Both the position numbers and the translations under genes were made by a program. A DNA stretch of 64,000 bases from positions 1,612,001 to 1,676,000 of the forward strand of contig LODT01000037.1 in assembly GCA_001606155.1 (NCBI GenBank). Direction: 5' to 3'. This document shows positions 32,479-41,626 of this stretch, piece after piece (position 1 is the first letter of the stretch; each line of letters begins with the position of its first letter). This DNA is from Tieghemostelium lacteum (taxonomy: Eukaryota > Evosea > Eumycetozoa > Dictyosteliales > Raperosteliaceae). The notes beneath the pieces were generated by a model. That model had not been told where the DNA came from, made no database searches, and worked only from the letters and a program-made list of their open reading frames with translations.

Positions 32479-35400
32479 ATGGAAATTTTAAGTCCAATTA
32501 ATCAACAACAGTCCACAACTATTGGTACTATAAATAATAATAATAATAATAATAATGAAACATCAATTTTAACAAAACCTTTGGTGAATAGTAGTGGTGG
32601 AAAACCTCCACTTTCAGTATCAGTTTTGACTTCTAGTTATGGATCTATGACCTCTGATATGCAGAGTGAGAATGGAGGGGATGACCTGGAGGATGGTTAC
32701 GATTTATCTGATTCGGATTCTTCAGAGTCAAAGATGACATTAGAGGATGAGCTGATACACTCCAAGGCATCTTTGGCACAGGCAAAGTTGACTATTGCAT
32801 CTCTGATTGAACAGATTTCAGATTACCAATCACTAGTCGAAGATGAAAAGGAGAGAGAAAAACAAGAGTTTATCCTCCACTTGGAAGAGATGGAAGATGA
32901 AATTGAGCAGTTAAAAAAAGAAAAGAATCAATTGGCTCATAGTAATATTAAAAATTTAGAGACTTTAATGAAGGAAATTGAAACTATTGAAGAGACAAAT
33001 AATGATCTTCAAGAACAACTAGATAGTGAGAAGAAACAACATAACGAAGCTATTCAAACTATTTATCAACTAAAAGAAGAACTTTTGAAAAAGAATTTTG
33101 ATTTGTCAACTGGAAATCTACCAAATCAACAACAGCAGATTCTTCAACAAAAAACACATTCACAGGTGTTATTGGAATTCCAAGTATCATCAGGTTTGAT
33201 TTCAAATATCAAGCTACTCTCATCCTCCAATTTAAATTCAACCTATAGTAAAGATACACTTCCACAACTTCAACAAAAAGTATCTGTAATTGAAATCGAA
33301 GACGAAAAAACTCAACTACAAAAGAAACTTTTAGAAGAAAAGGAATCTCATGAAAAGACATCTCAACAATTAAATGAAGAGAAATCAAAAGTTGAATCCT
33401 CAAAATCATCAATTGATGAATTAATTAAAAAGTAAAGTATCAAAATCTTTTTTTCACTTTATTACTCTAAATTAATATACTAATTTACTTAAATTATTTT
33501 AGAATTAGGGAATTGATTAAAGATCATACCAATGTATTAAAAGAACTAGAGGAAGAAAAAAGCGTGAATCAACAATTGAGATTACAAATCTCAAGACCTA
33601 TAGTATTAGGTGGTAATGGTGGTGTGCATGCTCCAAAACTCAATAGAACACATTCAACATATATTTTATCGCAGTTACAGCAACAGCAGAGAAATAGATC
33701 AAGTACAATATGTCCGGACCCCATTGGAATATTATCAAACTCTTCATCATCCTCATCTACAAACTCCAATGCATCATCGCCTGTAACTGATCACAAAAAG
33801 TCTTTGGTAACATCTTCTTTACCACCCAAACCAAATCAGCAACCAACTCATACAGTTTCAAATGAAAATGTATCTATATTAGGAGGTGGTCAAATTAGTA
33901 ATTCAATATCTAATTCCTCTATTGCCAGTACTGATAGTAATTCTTCTGGATTCCAAAATCAAATTTCCTCATCTTCTTCTACTGGAGCTGTAAGTGGACT
34001 TTCACTTTCAAATGACAATATTTCAACAACTACTGTAACTCACCCAGATCTTTTAAGAAGATCCAATGAAGGACGACTTCTAAAGAGATCAGCAGCATTA
34101 CTTGACCTTAACAATAGAAGAAATACTAAATCTTCAACTGATAACAATGAATTCTTCCTCAGTTGGTTATCAGTAGATCCAGCACCCGCACCCATTCAGT
34201 GCATGGTTGAAGTTGGTAAACAAGTTTGGGTAGGTTGCTCAGATGGCTCTATTAGAATCATTGATAAAGAAACTGGTGCTACAATCGCAACCAGACAAGG
34301 TCACCAACCTAATGGTATCTATATAATGATTGTAGTAGGAAAAACAGTGTGGTCTTCCTCAAGAGACAGTAAGATTAAAATTTGGTCTTCCAAATCAGGA
34401 AAATTGATAAAAGAACTTGATGGACACTCTAGTCATGTAACTGCTTTGTTACTTGTTGGAAACAGTGTGTGGTCTATAAGTGCTGATATGGCAATTCGTA
34501 TATGGTCTACAAATTCCTATAAATGTTGCAAGAAAATCGAAACTAAAAACTATTTGGTTTCAATGGCTAAAGTAGGTAACCATATATGGGTTGGAACTGA
34601 ATCTAGTATTCTTAGATTTGATTCCAACACCTATGAGCAAATTGATGTATTACATGGTCACAAGAAAATGGTACATTGCATTATTCTAGTTGACGATATA
34701 GTTTGGTCATGTTCTTCAGATAATCTTATATTCTTGTGGGATCCTAAAACTGGAAAAAATATAAAAGTTTTAAGAGACCACAAATCTCGTGTTTTCTATT
34801 TACTTCGTGTAAATGGTCATGTATGGTCATGTGCATGGGATAAGACAATCAAAATACATGATATCAAGACATTGGAACTTGTTAAAGAGATTGAACCTGT
34901 TCATAGAGATGCTCTTAGTTGTCTAATTACAATCCGACCAACCTCTGGAAATGGAGCTTCTGTAGGCGGTACTACTCAGATTTGGTCAGGATCTTGGGAT
35001 CATACTGTTGTGATTTGGAAGAGTTCTGATCCTACACCTCCACCTTCACCTACCAATATGAATAATGGAACTGTAAATATACCATTAGGACTCGAGCAAT
35101 ACGTGTCAACTCAAAAGAAGGCTAAAGAGTCTTCAACACAAAGTAACCAGAGTTCTAATAAAAGAGGAAGTGTGCGTCTATCATTATTCTCGTTTGGTGG
35201 AAGTAAACAAGAACTTTCTCAACCTCAACCTTCACAAAGTCAACTTATCCCTCTTACCTCTCTGCCTAGTGGAAACAACATTTCAAGTTCATTTGCAGAA
35301 CATAATATATCATCGAATTCTTTAATGTCAAGACTCAACTCTATTGAATCTGGTGCCAGTCTAGGAACCTTCTTGCAACAACCTCAAGTCCCACACGATC

Positions 35401-35573
35401 TCCTCAAACAATCACTCGCACAATCAACACAATGCATTATATGTCAAAGTAAAATTAAATCTAAAAAACAAGTATTTCACTGTCGTAACTGTCAAGGATA
35501 TTTCCACAGTGGTGAATGTGTAGAGAAATCACTTTATAACTCATGTACAGGTGCATCTAATGTAAATAAATAA
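32479..35573 (+). CDS. Coiled-coil / WD40 / zinc-finger-like protein
   Basis: Two exons, 32479-33431 and 33503-35573, joined across a 71-nt intron; the protein has 1007 residues. Residues about 85-220 and 270-345 are strongly heptad-like coiled coil (EQISDYQSLVEDEKEREKQE, LEEMEDEIEQLKKEKNQL). A Ser/Asn/Thr-rich linker follows. Seven WD-type blades span residues about 530-830 (VWVGCSDGSIRIIDKETG, VWSSSRDSKIKIWSSKSG, VWSISADMAIRIW, IVWSCSSDNLIFLWDPKTG, VWSCAWDKTIKIHDIK, IWSGSWDHTVVIWKSS). Near the C-terminus is a Cys/His cluster (CIICQSKIKS, FHCRNCQGYFHSGEC) like a C1 or RING-related finger. No enzyme domain was found. Likely a scaffold; the architecture is probably dictyostelid-specific. Confidence 0.75.
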
Positions 35574-35594
35574 AATTTATAACTTTTCTTGCGC

Positions 35595-35610
35595 TGGTCT
35601 CTAGAGACCA
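35595..35610. terminator. 16-bp perfect palindrome between convergent stops
   Basis: TGGTCTCTAGAGACCA is a perfect palindrome centred in the 43-bp gap between the stop codons of the WD40 gene (plus) and the F-box gene (minus). It is the only GC-containing block there. A role in ending both transcripts, or a protein-binding site, is inferred. Confidence 0.45.
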
Positions 35611-35616
35611 CTATAT

Positions 35617-37275
35617 TTATTTGATAAAATAGTCCAAAAGTATCTTTTTGTATTTTGAATCTTTACAATTCAGATTTAGTGACCTTATTTGATTGTTCTT
35701 TCGTAGTGCGTTATTGAGGTATTCCAAAGTATCTGTTGATACATGACAATGTATAGGTTTGAAATGTAACAGAGATAAATGTTCCAGTATACTATTAATC
35801 AAAAGAATCTGAACAATATTCAACATGAATTCAGTGCAATCACCTCCAATGGAAAGTTCAATAGACTCCAATGTAAAGGATTTCAATGTTTTGTTTTTGG
35901 CTAGTGATTGTGTTAGAGGTTCATAGTTTTGAATGAGAATCTTAGCACTGTAAATTGAGAATACTTTTATAGAACTATGATTAGATTCCAAAAAATCAAT
36001 GATAGGGTCGATGGTAACAGTGTAATGTGATCTAGGGTATATAGATACCTCCAATAGATTAGAATTACACTTTAAAGCATCATATAGATCCTGTTCATTC
36101 TCTTTACAAATATATCTAATCAATTGTAGTTTAGTTAAAGTTGGTGGATTTAATTTGATTATTTGGTAGTCCGTTGGAATTGTTAGATTCAGTGTAGTAA
36201 GATTCGCCAAATGGTATTTTGGAACTGATTGAAGAAGACTCTTTTGATTGTGTTTATCAATAGTTATATTAGTGATACCCGAATTGGATCTCCATTGGGC
36301 AAGTATATCAGATTCCCATAGACTGGTAATAGAAACTATCGATTGATTGTATATTGGATACTCATCAAATGTACCATCAAAAACTAGATTATCTAGTTTT
36401 AATCTAAATTCTTCTACCATTGAATTTCTATTGAGGAAATTTGATATAATCTCCATATGAAGACTCATATTGGCATCAAAATGCAGGATTTTGATAGTCT
36501 TGTTGACAGATAGACAGTGAAATAGGTTATTTACATCAATGATTCTGTTTACCATTGTAGAACAATCACTTATAAATTGGTTACCTATGATAACTAGTTT
36601 TTGCAATTGGTCTAATTTGTTGATTAAGGAGATTAGTGGTTTCATAGGTACTTGATATTTTGTAATTCTCAACTCTATTAGATTCGGTACCACACTATGT
36701 AGTTGGGAAATATCTATTCTAGGTAATGCTCTGTCACCACCCTCCAATGACATTCTCTTTAGTCCTTTTGAGACATTGGATAGTCTATCTAAATCCATTA
36801 GACAGTCCATTGAATTATTAAATAATTTTAGTTCTTTTAGATTATGGATAGTCTGATCTCTGTTCATTGGAGATTGGTTATTAAAAATCTCAATAAAATC
36901 TTTGAGATCTTTTACATTGACATTTAGAGACTTCATTTTGAATTGAGTTGGGTTTGTGTCTTGTAGAGCTTGTTTCACATCATCTAAAGTGTAGTTGAGG
37001 AACCCAAGTAAATGTATCTTTAGTGAGAATCCATATCTATACAATTGAAAGCATCTCTCCAAGTCATTGAGGTCAGCTACATCATAGACTATAGAACATT
37101 TCATATTATTCCTAACCACACTATTCCATTGCTTGGAAATCAGTGAAAATGTTCTAAACATATTCATACAAATCTTTGCACGTTCAAAACTATCATAGTT
37201 GTATCTAAATGTACTAAATGACTCTGTTAGGTATTTAATTATTTTTATAATTAAAATATTTGGTAAATATGTCAT
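35617..37275 (-). CDS. F-box / leucine-rich-repeat-like protein
   Basis: Single exon, 552 residues. The N-terminus fits an F-box with an insertion: LPNILIIKIIKYL, a spacer of about 25 residues, then FRTFSLISKQWNSVV. The body is made of irregular LRR-like units (LKELKLFNNSMDCL, LQKLVIIGNQFI, VEEFRLKLDNLVF, LTTLNLTIPTDYQI, LKSFTLESIEL, IRSLNLNCK). The same plan occurs at 2980-4783, where the F-box is split by an intron. By family, a substrate adaptor for an SCF ubiquitin ligase. It is divergent from the glycine-cleavage H gene. Confidence 0.72.
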   Translation of the reverse strand: MTYLPNILIIKIIKYLTESFSTFRYNYDSFERAKICMNMFRTFSLISKQWNSVVRNNMKCSIVYDVADLNDLERCFQLYRYGFSLKIHLLGFLNYTLDDVKQALQDTNPTQFKMKSLNVNVKDLKDFIEIFNNQSPMNRDQTIHNLKELKLFNNSMDCLMDLDRLSNVSKGLKRMSLEGGDRALPRIDISQLHSVVPNLIELRITKYQVPMKPLISLINKLDQLQKLVIIGNQFISDCSTMVNRIIDVNNLFHCLSVNKTIKILHFDANMSLHMEIISNFLNRNSMVEEFRLKLDNLVFDGTFDEYPIYNQSIVSITSLWESDILAQWRSNSGITNITIDKHNQKSLLQSVPKYHLANLTTLNLTIPTDYQIIKLNPPTLTKLQLIRYICKENEQDLYDALKCNSNLLEVSIYPRSHYTVTIDPIIDFLESNHSSIKVFSIYSAKILIQNYEPLTQSLAKNKTLKSFTLESIELSIGGDCTEFMLNIVQILLINSILEHLSLLHFKPIHCHVSTDTLEYLNNALRKNNQIRSLNLNCKDSKYKKILLDYFIK

Positions 37276-37731
37276 TCTTTCTATAGTTTACTATTATTAT
37301 TATTATTAAAACTATTAAATATTATTATAATAGTTGAAGTTAATTACTATAGAAAGTGAATATAAAAATTTTAAATAGTGTTGTTGTACTGATGAGAGTA
37401 GTGAATACATGGAATTATAGTAATACCACTAACTGTTGATATAGTGAGTGGTGTGGGTGAAAAAAGAGAGTGATAGTGTGAGTTTAGTGGTAGGTTTATG
37501 AATTTGTTTTATTTTTTAAAGGTTTTTCATTCGAATTAACCCACATTCTAGTGTGTGTATTTGATACATTTATAGTAATTTTATCAATATCATTGTAAAG
37601 TTCGAGATTGATATTTAAATTTTAATTTTTCACTGATCATCATATTCACACCAACAGAGAGTGATTTTCAAAAAATATTTTTTTTTTATTTTTTTAGCAA
37701 AAGTCGCAGTGACAAATCAAGCAACATTATA
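37276..37731. promoter_or_regulatory. Divergent promoter, F-box gene / gcvH
   Basis: 456 bp. GGTGTGGGTG at 37450-37459 is identical to the 10-mer at 31978-31987 in the ABCG/WD40 promoter. A T-rich stretch precedes the gcvH ATG. Nothing else was recognised. Confidence 0.4.
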
Positions 37732-38282
37732 ATGTTATCTAGAACTATATTAAGAAGCATTAACCAAAGTAGATCATTATACTCTATCAGATGTTACTCT
37801 ACTGGTAGTAATATCAGATTCACAAAAGAACATGAATGGATTCGTTTAGATCAAGATGTTGGTACTGTTGGTATCACTGATCATGCTCAAAAGGAATTAG
37901 GTGATATTGTATATGTAGATTTACCAAAAGTTGGTGCAACCTTTAAAAAATCATCTGCAGTAGCTACTGTTGAAAGGTATTATTCTCATCTATTTTGTTT
38001 TTTTATAATTTTAAAATGCCGTTCCGACAACTAATATCTTCATAACACCTCACCACAACCAACAACAATAATAACAACAGTACTAAAGCAGCTTCGGATA
38101 TTTACAGTCCAGTTAGTGGAATCATTGTAGATGTCAACAAAGATTTAGAATCTGCACCAGAATTAATTAACGAAGGACCACTCGATAAAGGTTGGATTTT
38201 CAAATTGAAATTAACTGATAAATCCGAATTTGATACTTTACTTTCAAAAGCCGATTATGATAAAATAGCTGAAAATCATTAA
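37732..38282 (+). CDS. gcvH: Glycine cleavage system H protein, mitochondrial
   Basis: Lipoyl carrier that shuttles the aminomethyl group between the P, T and L proteins of the mitochondrial glycine cleavage system. Two exons, 37732-37976 and 38081-38282, with a 104-nt intron; the joined protein has 148 residues. The N-terminus ([20 protein letters not shown]) is a mitochondrial presequence. The mature part has [32 protein letters not shown] and [10 protein letters not shown]. Splicing completes [19 protein letters not shown], whose Lys in STKAASD is the lipoylation site. [17 protein letters not shown] and a C-terminal helix complete the family. A hairpin at 38322-38342 lies 40 nt after the stop. 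Confidence 0.94.
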
Positions 38283-38614
38283 TAAATATGCATATATTTG
38301 ATCTCTCTAGAAGGGGGTTATTTTATCGATATTTTCGATAAACTTTTATTTATTTTTAAGTAGATAGATAGAGGATCAATCATCATGAATCAAAAATGTA
38401 TTGTAATTACAACTAGAAAAATTTTAAATATAACACTTTACTTTTGAAATTACTCTTTTGATTTTGGGATTGAATTCACCCACCTTTAAAAAGATGAAAA
38501 ATAGAATCGATATTTTTATACCAGTTTTTTACAAAGATATTTTGAAAGGTGGAAAACCAAATGAAAAATTAAAACGGAAACCTATTTTTTTTTTCCCTAT
38601 AGTTTTACGAAAAG
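38283..38614. other. Intergenic with hairpin after gcvH
   Basis: 332 bp. TTTATCGA (38322-38329) and TCGATAAA (38335-38342) form an 8-bp stem with a 5-nt loop, just after a GGGGG run, and may mark the gcvH 3' end. The remainder is AT-rich; a T run precedes the next ATG. Confidence 0.4.
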
Positions 38615-39991
38615 ATGAATAAATTAATTACATTACTAGTTTCTGTATTATTAATTAACTTTATTAATGCCGTATGTGTATATTATTTTTGATATTTTTA
38701 AGTAGGCTATATATAGATAGAATGAATTTTAATTAATTATAAATTTGGAATATACAGCAAACTACTTACCAGGGTTCAGTAGATTTTGGATCTGTTGTAA
38801 AAGGACCTTTGGTAACCAAATCCTTTGCAAATATTCAATTACCAGCATTACCAATTTACCTTGAGGCAGTTCAAATTGTCTTAATAAACAAATCTAGCAA
38901 TCAAGCTTTTGATCACGACAGTATTTTAGTATCCTCTATTGATCTTTCCATCTCTGGTAAGAAAGTTGTATCTTTCACTACCTCTAATATCCTTACTTCA
39001 TTAGTCTTCCCATCACCAAATGTTTTGGTCTTAGAGTATGTAAATTTTATAGCATGCTTATGTATATAGAGTGAGGATGGCACTAACAGTACTTTATACA
39101 TATAGTTCTGCAGTTACATTGGATGCATCAATGATTACAACTAATACTGAAGCTCAAGATTTAGTTATTGAATATTATATTAAATATACAACAGATTCTA
39201 GTTCTATTGTTAAATTGACTAGAACTGCTACTTCAGTACTTGCAAATTTCTCATCATTTAATGTACCACAAGGTAGTGGTGGTTACTCAATCTCTAATAA
39301 CTTAGTATGGCAAACAAATTCTGAAGCCATGGGATTCTTAGCTAGTGTCTCACCAGGTATTGTAAGTTTGAGTTTTACCTCTGGAAGCACTGTTATTTGT
39401 AAATCAACTCCAACCTATTCTGGTAAATTCTTGGAATCAATGTCAGTATGTCAAGGTCCATTCACTTTGACTAAAGGTACTACTTATACCACTACTGCAG
39501 TCTATGATAACTCTATTGCTCGTAAAGGTGTTTTTGGTAACTTTGGTTTATATATTGGTTTCCCAAGAGCCACAACTACCTCTTCTTCCTCAGGCCCATC
39601 TTCATCAGGTCCATCATCATCCCATACTACCACTGGTCCATCTTCAACCCACTCTTCCTCAGGCCCATCTTCATCAGGTCCTTCCTCATCAGGTCCTCAC
39701 TCATCAGGTCCTTCCTCTTCCGGCCCATCTTCCTCAGGCCCATCTTCCTCAGGTCCACACTCTTCCTCAGGTCCATCATCCTCATCCTCCACTCAAACTG
39801 GTACCTCAGGTTCCCAAACCGATTCCCAATCCACTGGAAGTTTCACCACTCAAACCACTGGAGGTCAAACCTCTGGTTCTAACCCAACTGGTGATTCCAC
39901 AGGTAGCAACCCAGCTGGATCCACTGGATACACCATTTCATCTGGTATGGCCACTCCATGGAACCCAACCCGTAAGATCGAAATCTACTAA
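38615..39991 (+). CDS. Secreted mucin-like Ser/Pro/Gly-repeat protein
   Basis: Three exons: 38615-38671, 38758-39035 and 39070-39991, with introns of 86 and, unusually, 34 nt; the joined protein has 418 residues. Exon 1 is a signal peptide (MNKLITLLVSVLLINFINA). Residues about 20-300 look like a beta-rich extracellular domain (VDFGSVVKGPLVTKSF, AVQIVLINKSSNQAF, LVLEVRMALTVLYTYS, VIEYYIKYTTDSSSIV, TPTYSGKFLESMSVCQGP). Next is a run of GPSSS/GPHSS units (about residues 310-360), then Thr/Ser/Gln/Gly-rich sequence ending SGMATPWNPTRKIEIY. The repeat block is a likely O-glycosylation region, as in dictyostelid surface or matrix proteins. No family name can be given. The stop is 58 bp from the convergent FolD stop. 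Confidence 0.75.
39585..39780 (+). repeat. Tandem GPSSS-coding repeats
   Basis: Imperfect 12-15-bp units of the type TCAGGCCCATCTTCC are repeated about 12 times in frame inside the mucin-like gene. Synonymous variation (GGT/GGC, TCA/TCC/TCT) between units indicates an older array rather than a very recent expansion. Confidence 0.8.
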
Positions 39992-40049
39992 ACACCAAAA
40001 ATAAACCACATTTTTTATAATATTAAATATTTGTGTGTGAGGTGTTAAT

Positions 40050-40919
40050 TTATTTAATTAATTTCTTTTGAGCACTTTTTAAAGTATTGTTAAGTAGCAT
40101 TGCAATGGTCATTGGACCTACTCCACCTGGTACAGGTGTTATGTGAGATGCAACTGGTTTAACATCTTCAAAATCAACATCTCCACAAAGTTTACCATTA
40201 TCTAAAGTGTTCATTCCAACATCAATTACTGCAGCACCTGGTTTCACCCAGTCTTTCTTTACAAGTTTAGCCTGACCAATGGCAACAATCAATATATCAG
40301 CCTCTCTACATTTCTCGGGAAGATTTGGAGTCTTACTATGACATATAGTAACAGTTGCATTTCTCTTGAGAAGCATCATGGATACTGGTAGACCGACTAT
40401 ATTCGATCTACCCAATATCACTGCGTTCTTACCTTCAATTTGAATACCTGTTCTATCGAGTAGTTCTATACAACCTCTAGGTGTACATGGTTCAAATTCA
40501 GGTTCACGACCTTTCATTGCCAATTTACCTATATTAATAGGATGAAATCCGTCAACATCCTTACTAATGTCAATCTCAGTGAGAATAGCCTCTTCGTTAA
40601 TGTGTGATGGAAGAGGAAGTTGAACAAGAATACCATCGATAGAGTCGTCTTTATTCAATGATCTCACTTCCTGAAGTAACTCATCTTGAGTAACAGTCTC
40701 TGGATAGGTTTTGTCAATAGCAACAATACCCAAATCAGCAGCAACTTTCTTCTTACTTCTAACATAGGTCATTGAATCCTTTCTGCTGCCTACTAACACT
40801 ACAACCAACATTGGTGCTCTATATCCTTTTTCAATCATCTGACTGACACCCTCCTTAACTTTACTTTTAACTTGTTCTGATATAGCTTTACCATCAATTA
40901 TCTGACCTACTGTTGCCAT
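40050..40919 (-). CDS. folD: Methylene-THF dehydrogenase/cyclohydrolase (FolD type)
   Basis: Bifunctional enzyme interconverting 5,10-methylene-THF and 10-formyl-THF with NADP. Single exon, 289 residues, the normal size of the bifunctional form without a synthetase domain. Landmarks: GQIIDGKAISEQVKSKVKEG, the YxxxK motif in MTYVRSKKKVAADLG, DGILVQLPLPSHI, KDVDGFHPINIGKL, FEPCTPRGCIELL, the nucleotide-binding VILGRSNIVGLPVSMML, TVTICHSKTPNL, and DVDFEDVKPVASHITPVPGG, VGPMTIAMLL. No targeting peptide is obvious, so it is probably cytosolic. gcvH, another one-carbon gene, lies 1.8 kb away with the mucin-like gene between them. Confidence 0.95.
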   Translation of the reverse strand: MATVGQIIDGKAISEQVKSKVKEGVSQMIEKGYRAPMLVVVLVGSRKDSMTYVRSKKKVAADLGIVAIDKTYPETVTQDELLQEVRSLNKDDSIDGILVQLPLPSHINEEAILTEIDISKDVDGFHPINIGKLAMKGREPEFEPCTPRGCIELLDRTGIQIEGKNAVILGRSNIVGLPVSMMLLKRNATVTICHSKTPNLPEKCREADILIVAIGQAKLVKKDWVKPGAAVIDVGMNTLDNGKLCGDVDFEDVKPVASHITPVPGGVGPMTIAMLLNNTLKSAQKKLIK

Positions 40920-41626
40920 TGTCTTTCTGATTTCTTGTTGAACTTTATTAAATTTCCAAAATGATCAATTGATTGAAATTAAAAAAAAATTTTGTAAAAA
41001 TGTTCGAAGTGTTTAACATAGGAGAGTGAGTGTAGAATGTCAACTTCTATTTGAAGGTTAAATTTAATCGATTCATTTATTTCAATTTTGAGATACAATC
41101 ATCGTAGGATATATAAAAAATACTTATATTGTCATTTGTATTTTTTAAGAAATCTGTAAATGAATCTATATTTGAAAATTGAGAAAAGAAAGTTTGAAAC
41201 AGATAAAATGGAATATTGAGAAAAACAATTGAATTTACTGAGTAAATTTTTTTAAATTTTTCACATTTTTGTATAAGCTCAGACCAAGAATTAATAATTT
41301 ATTTTATATTATAGACAAATACAGAAAGGTATTTATAACAATTCCACAATAAATGTCCTTGATATGTTTTTTTTTTTTTTTCTTTTTTTTTTTTTTTCCC
41401 TCGACCCACAGATCAAAAAAACTAATACATCATTCGTATTTGTTAGAGATAGAATCTTTTTTTTTCATTGATAGAGAAGCTCAGTTAATACACTTTGTAT
41501 AAAACAAACGAACCTTATTAGAAAAGAGATAAAATCAAAGAAATAGAGATTATTTTTTTTTTTTCTGAACACTCATAACATATTATTAGAAAAAAGCACT
41601 AGCATTACACAAATTAGTATCCATTA
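40920..41626. other. Divergent intergenic, FolD / exportin-T
   Basis: 707 bp, mostly AT-rich. There is a long T tract interrupted by one C at 41369-41397, then CCCTCGACCCACAG. A tract of this type is usual before dictyostelid start sites. No RNA gene was seen. Confidence 0.4.
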
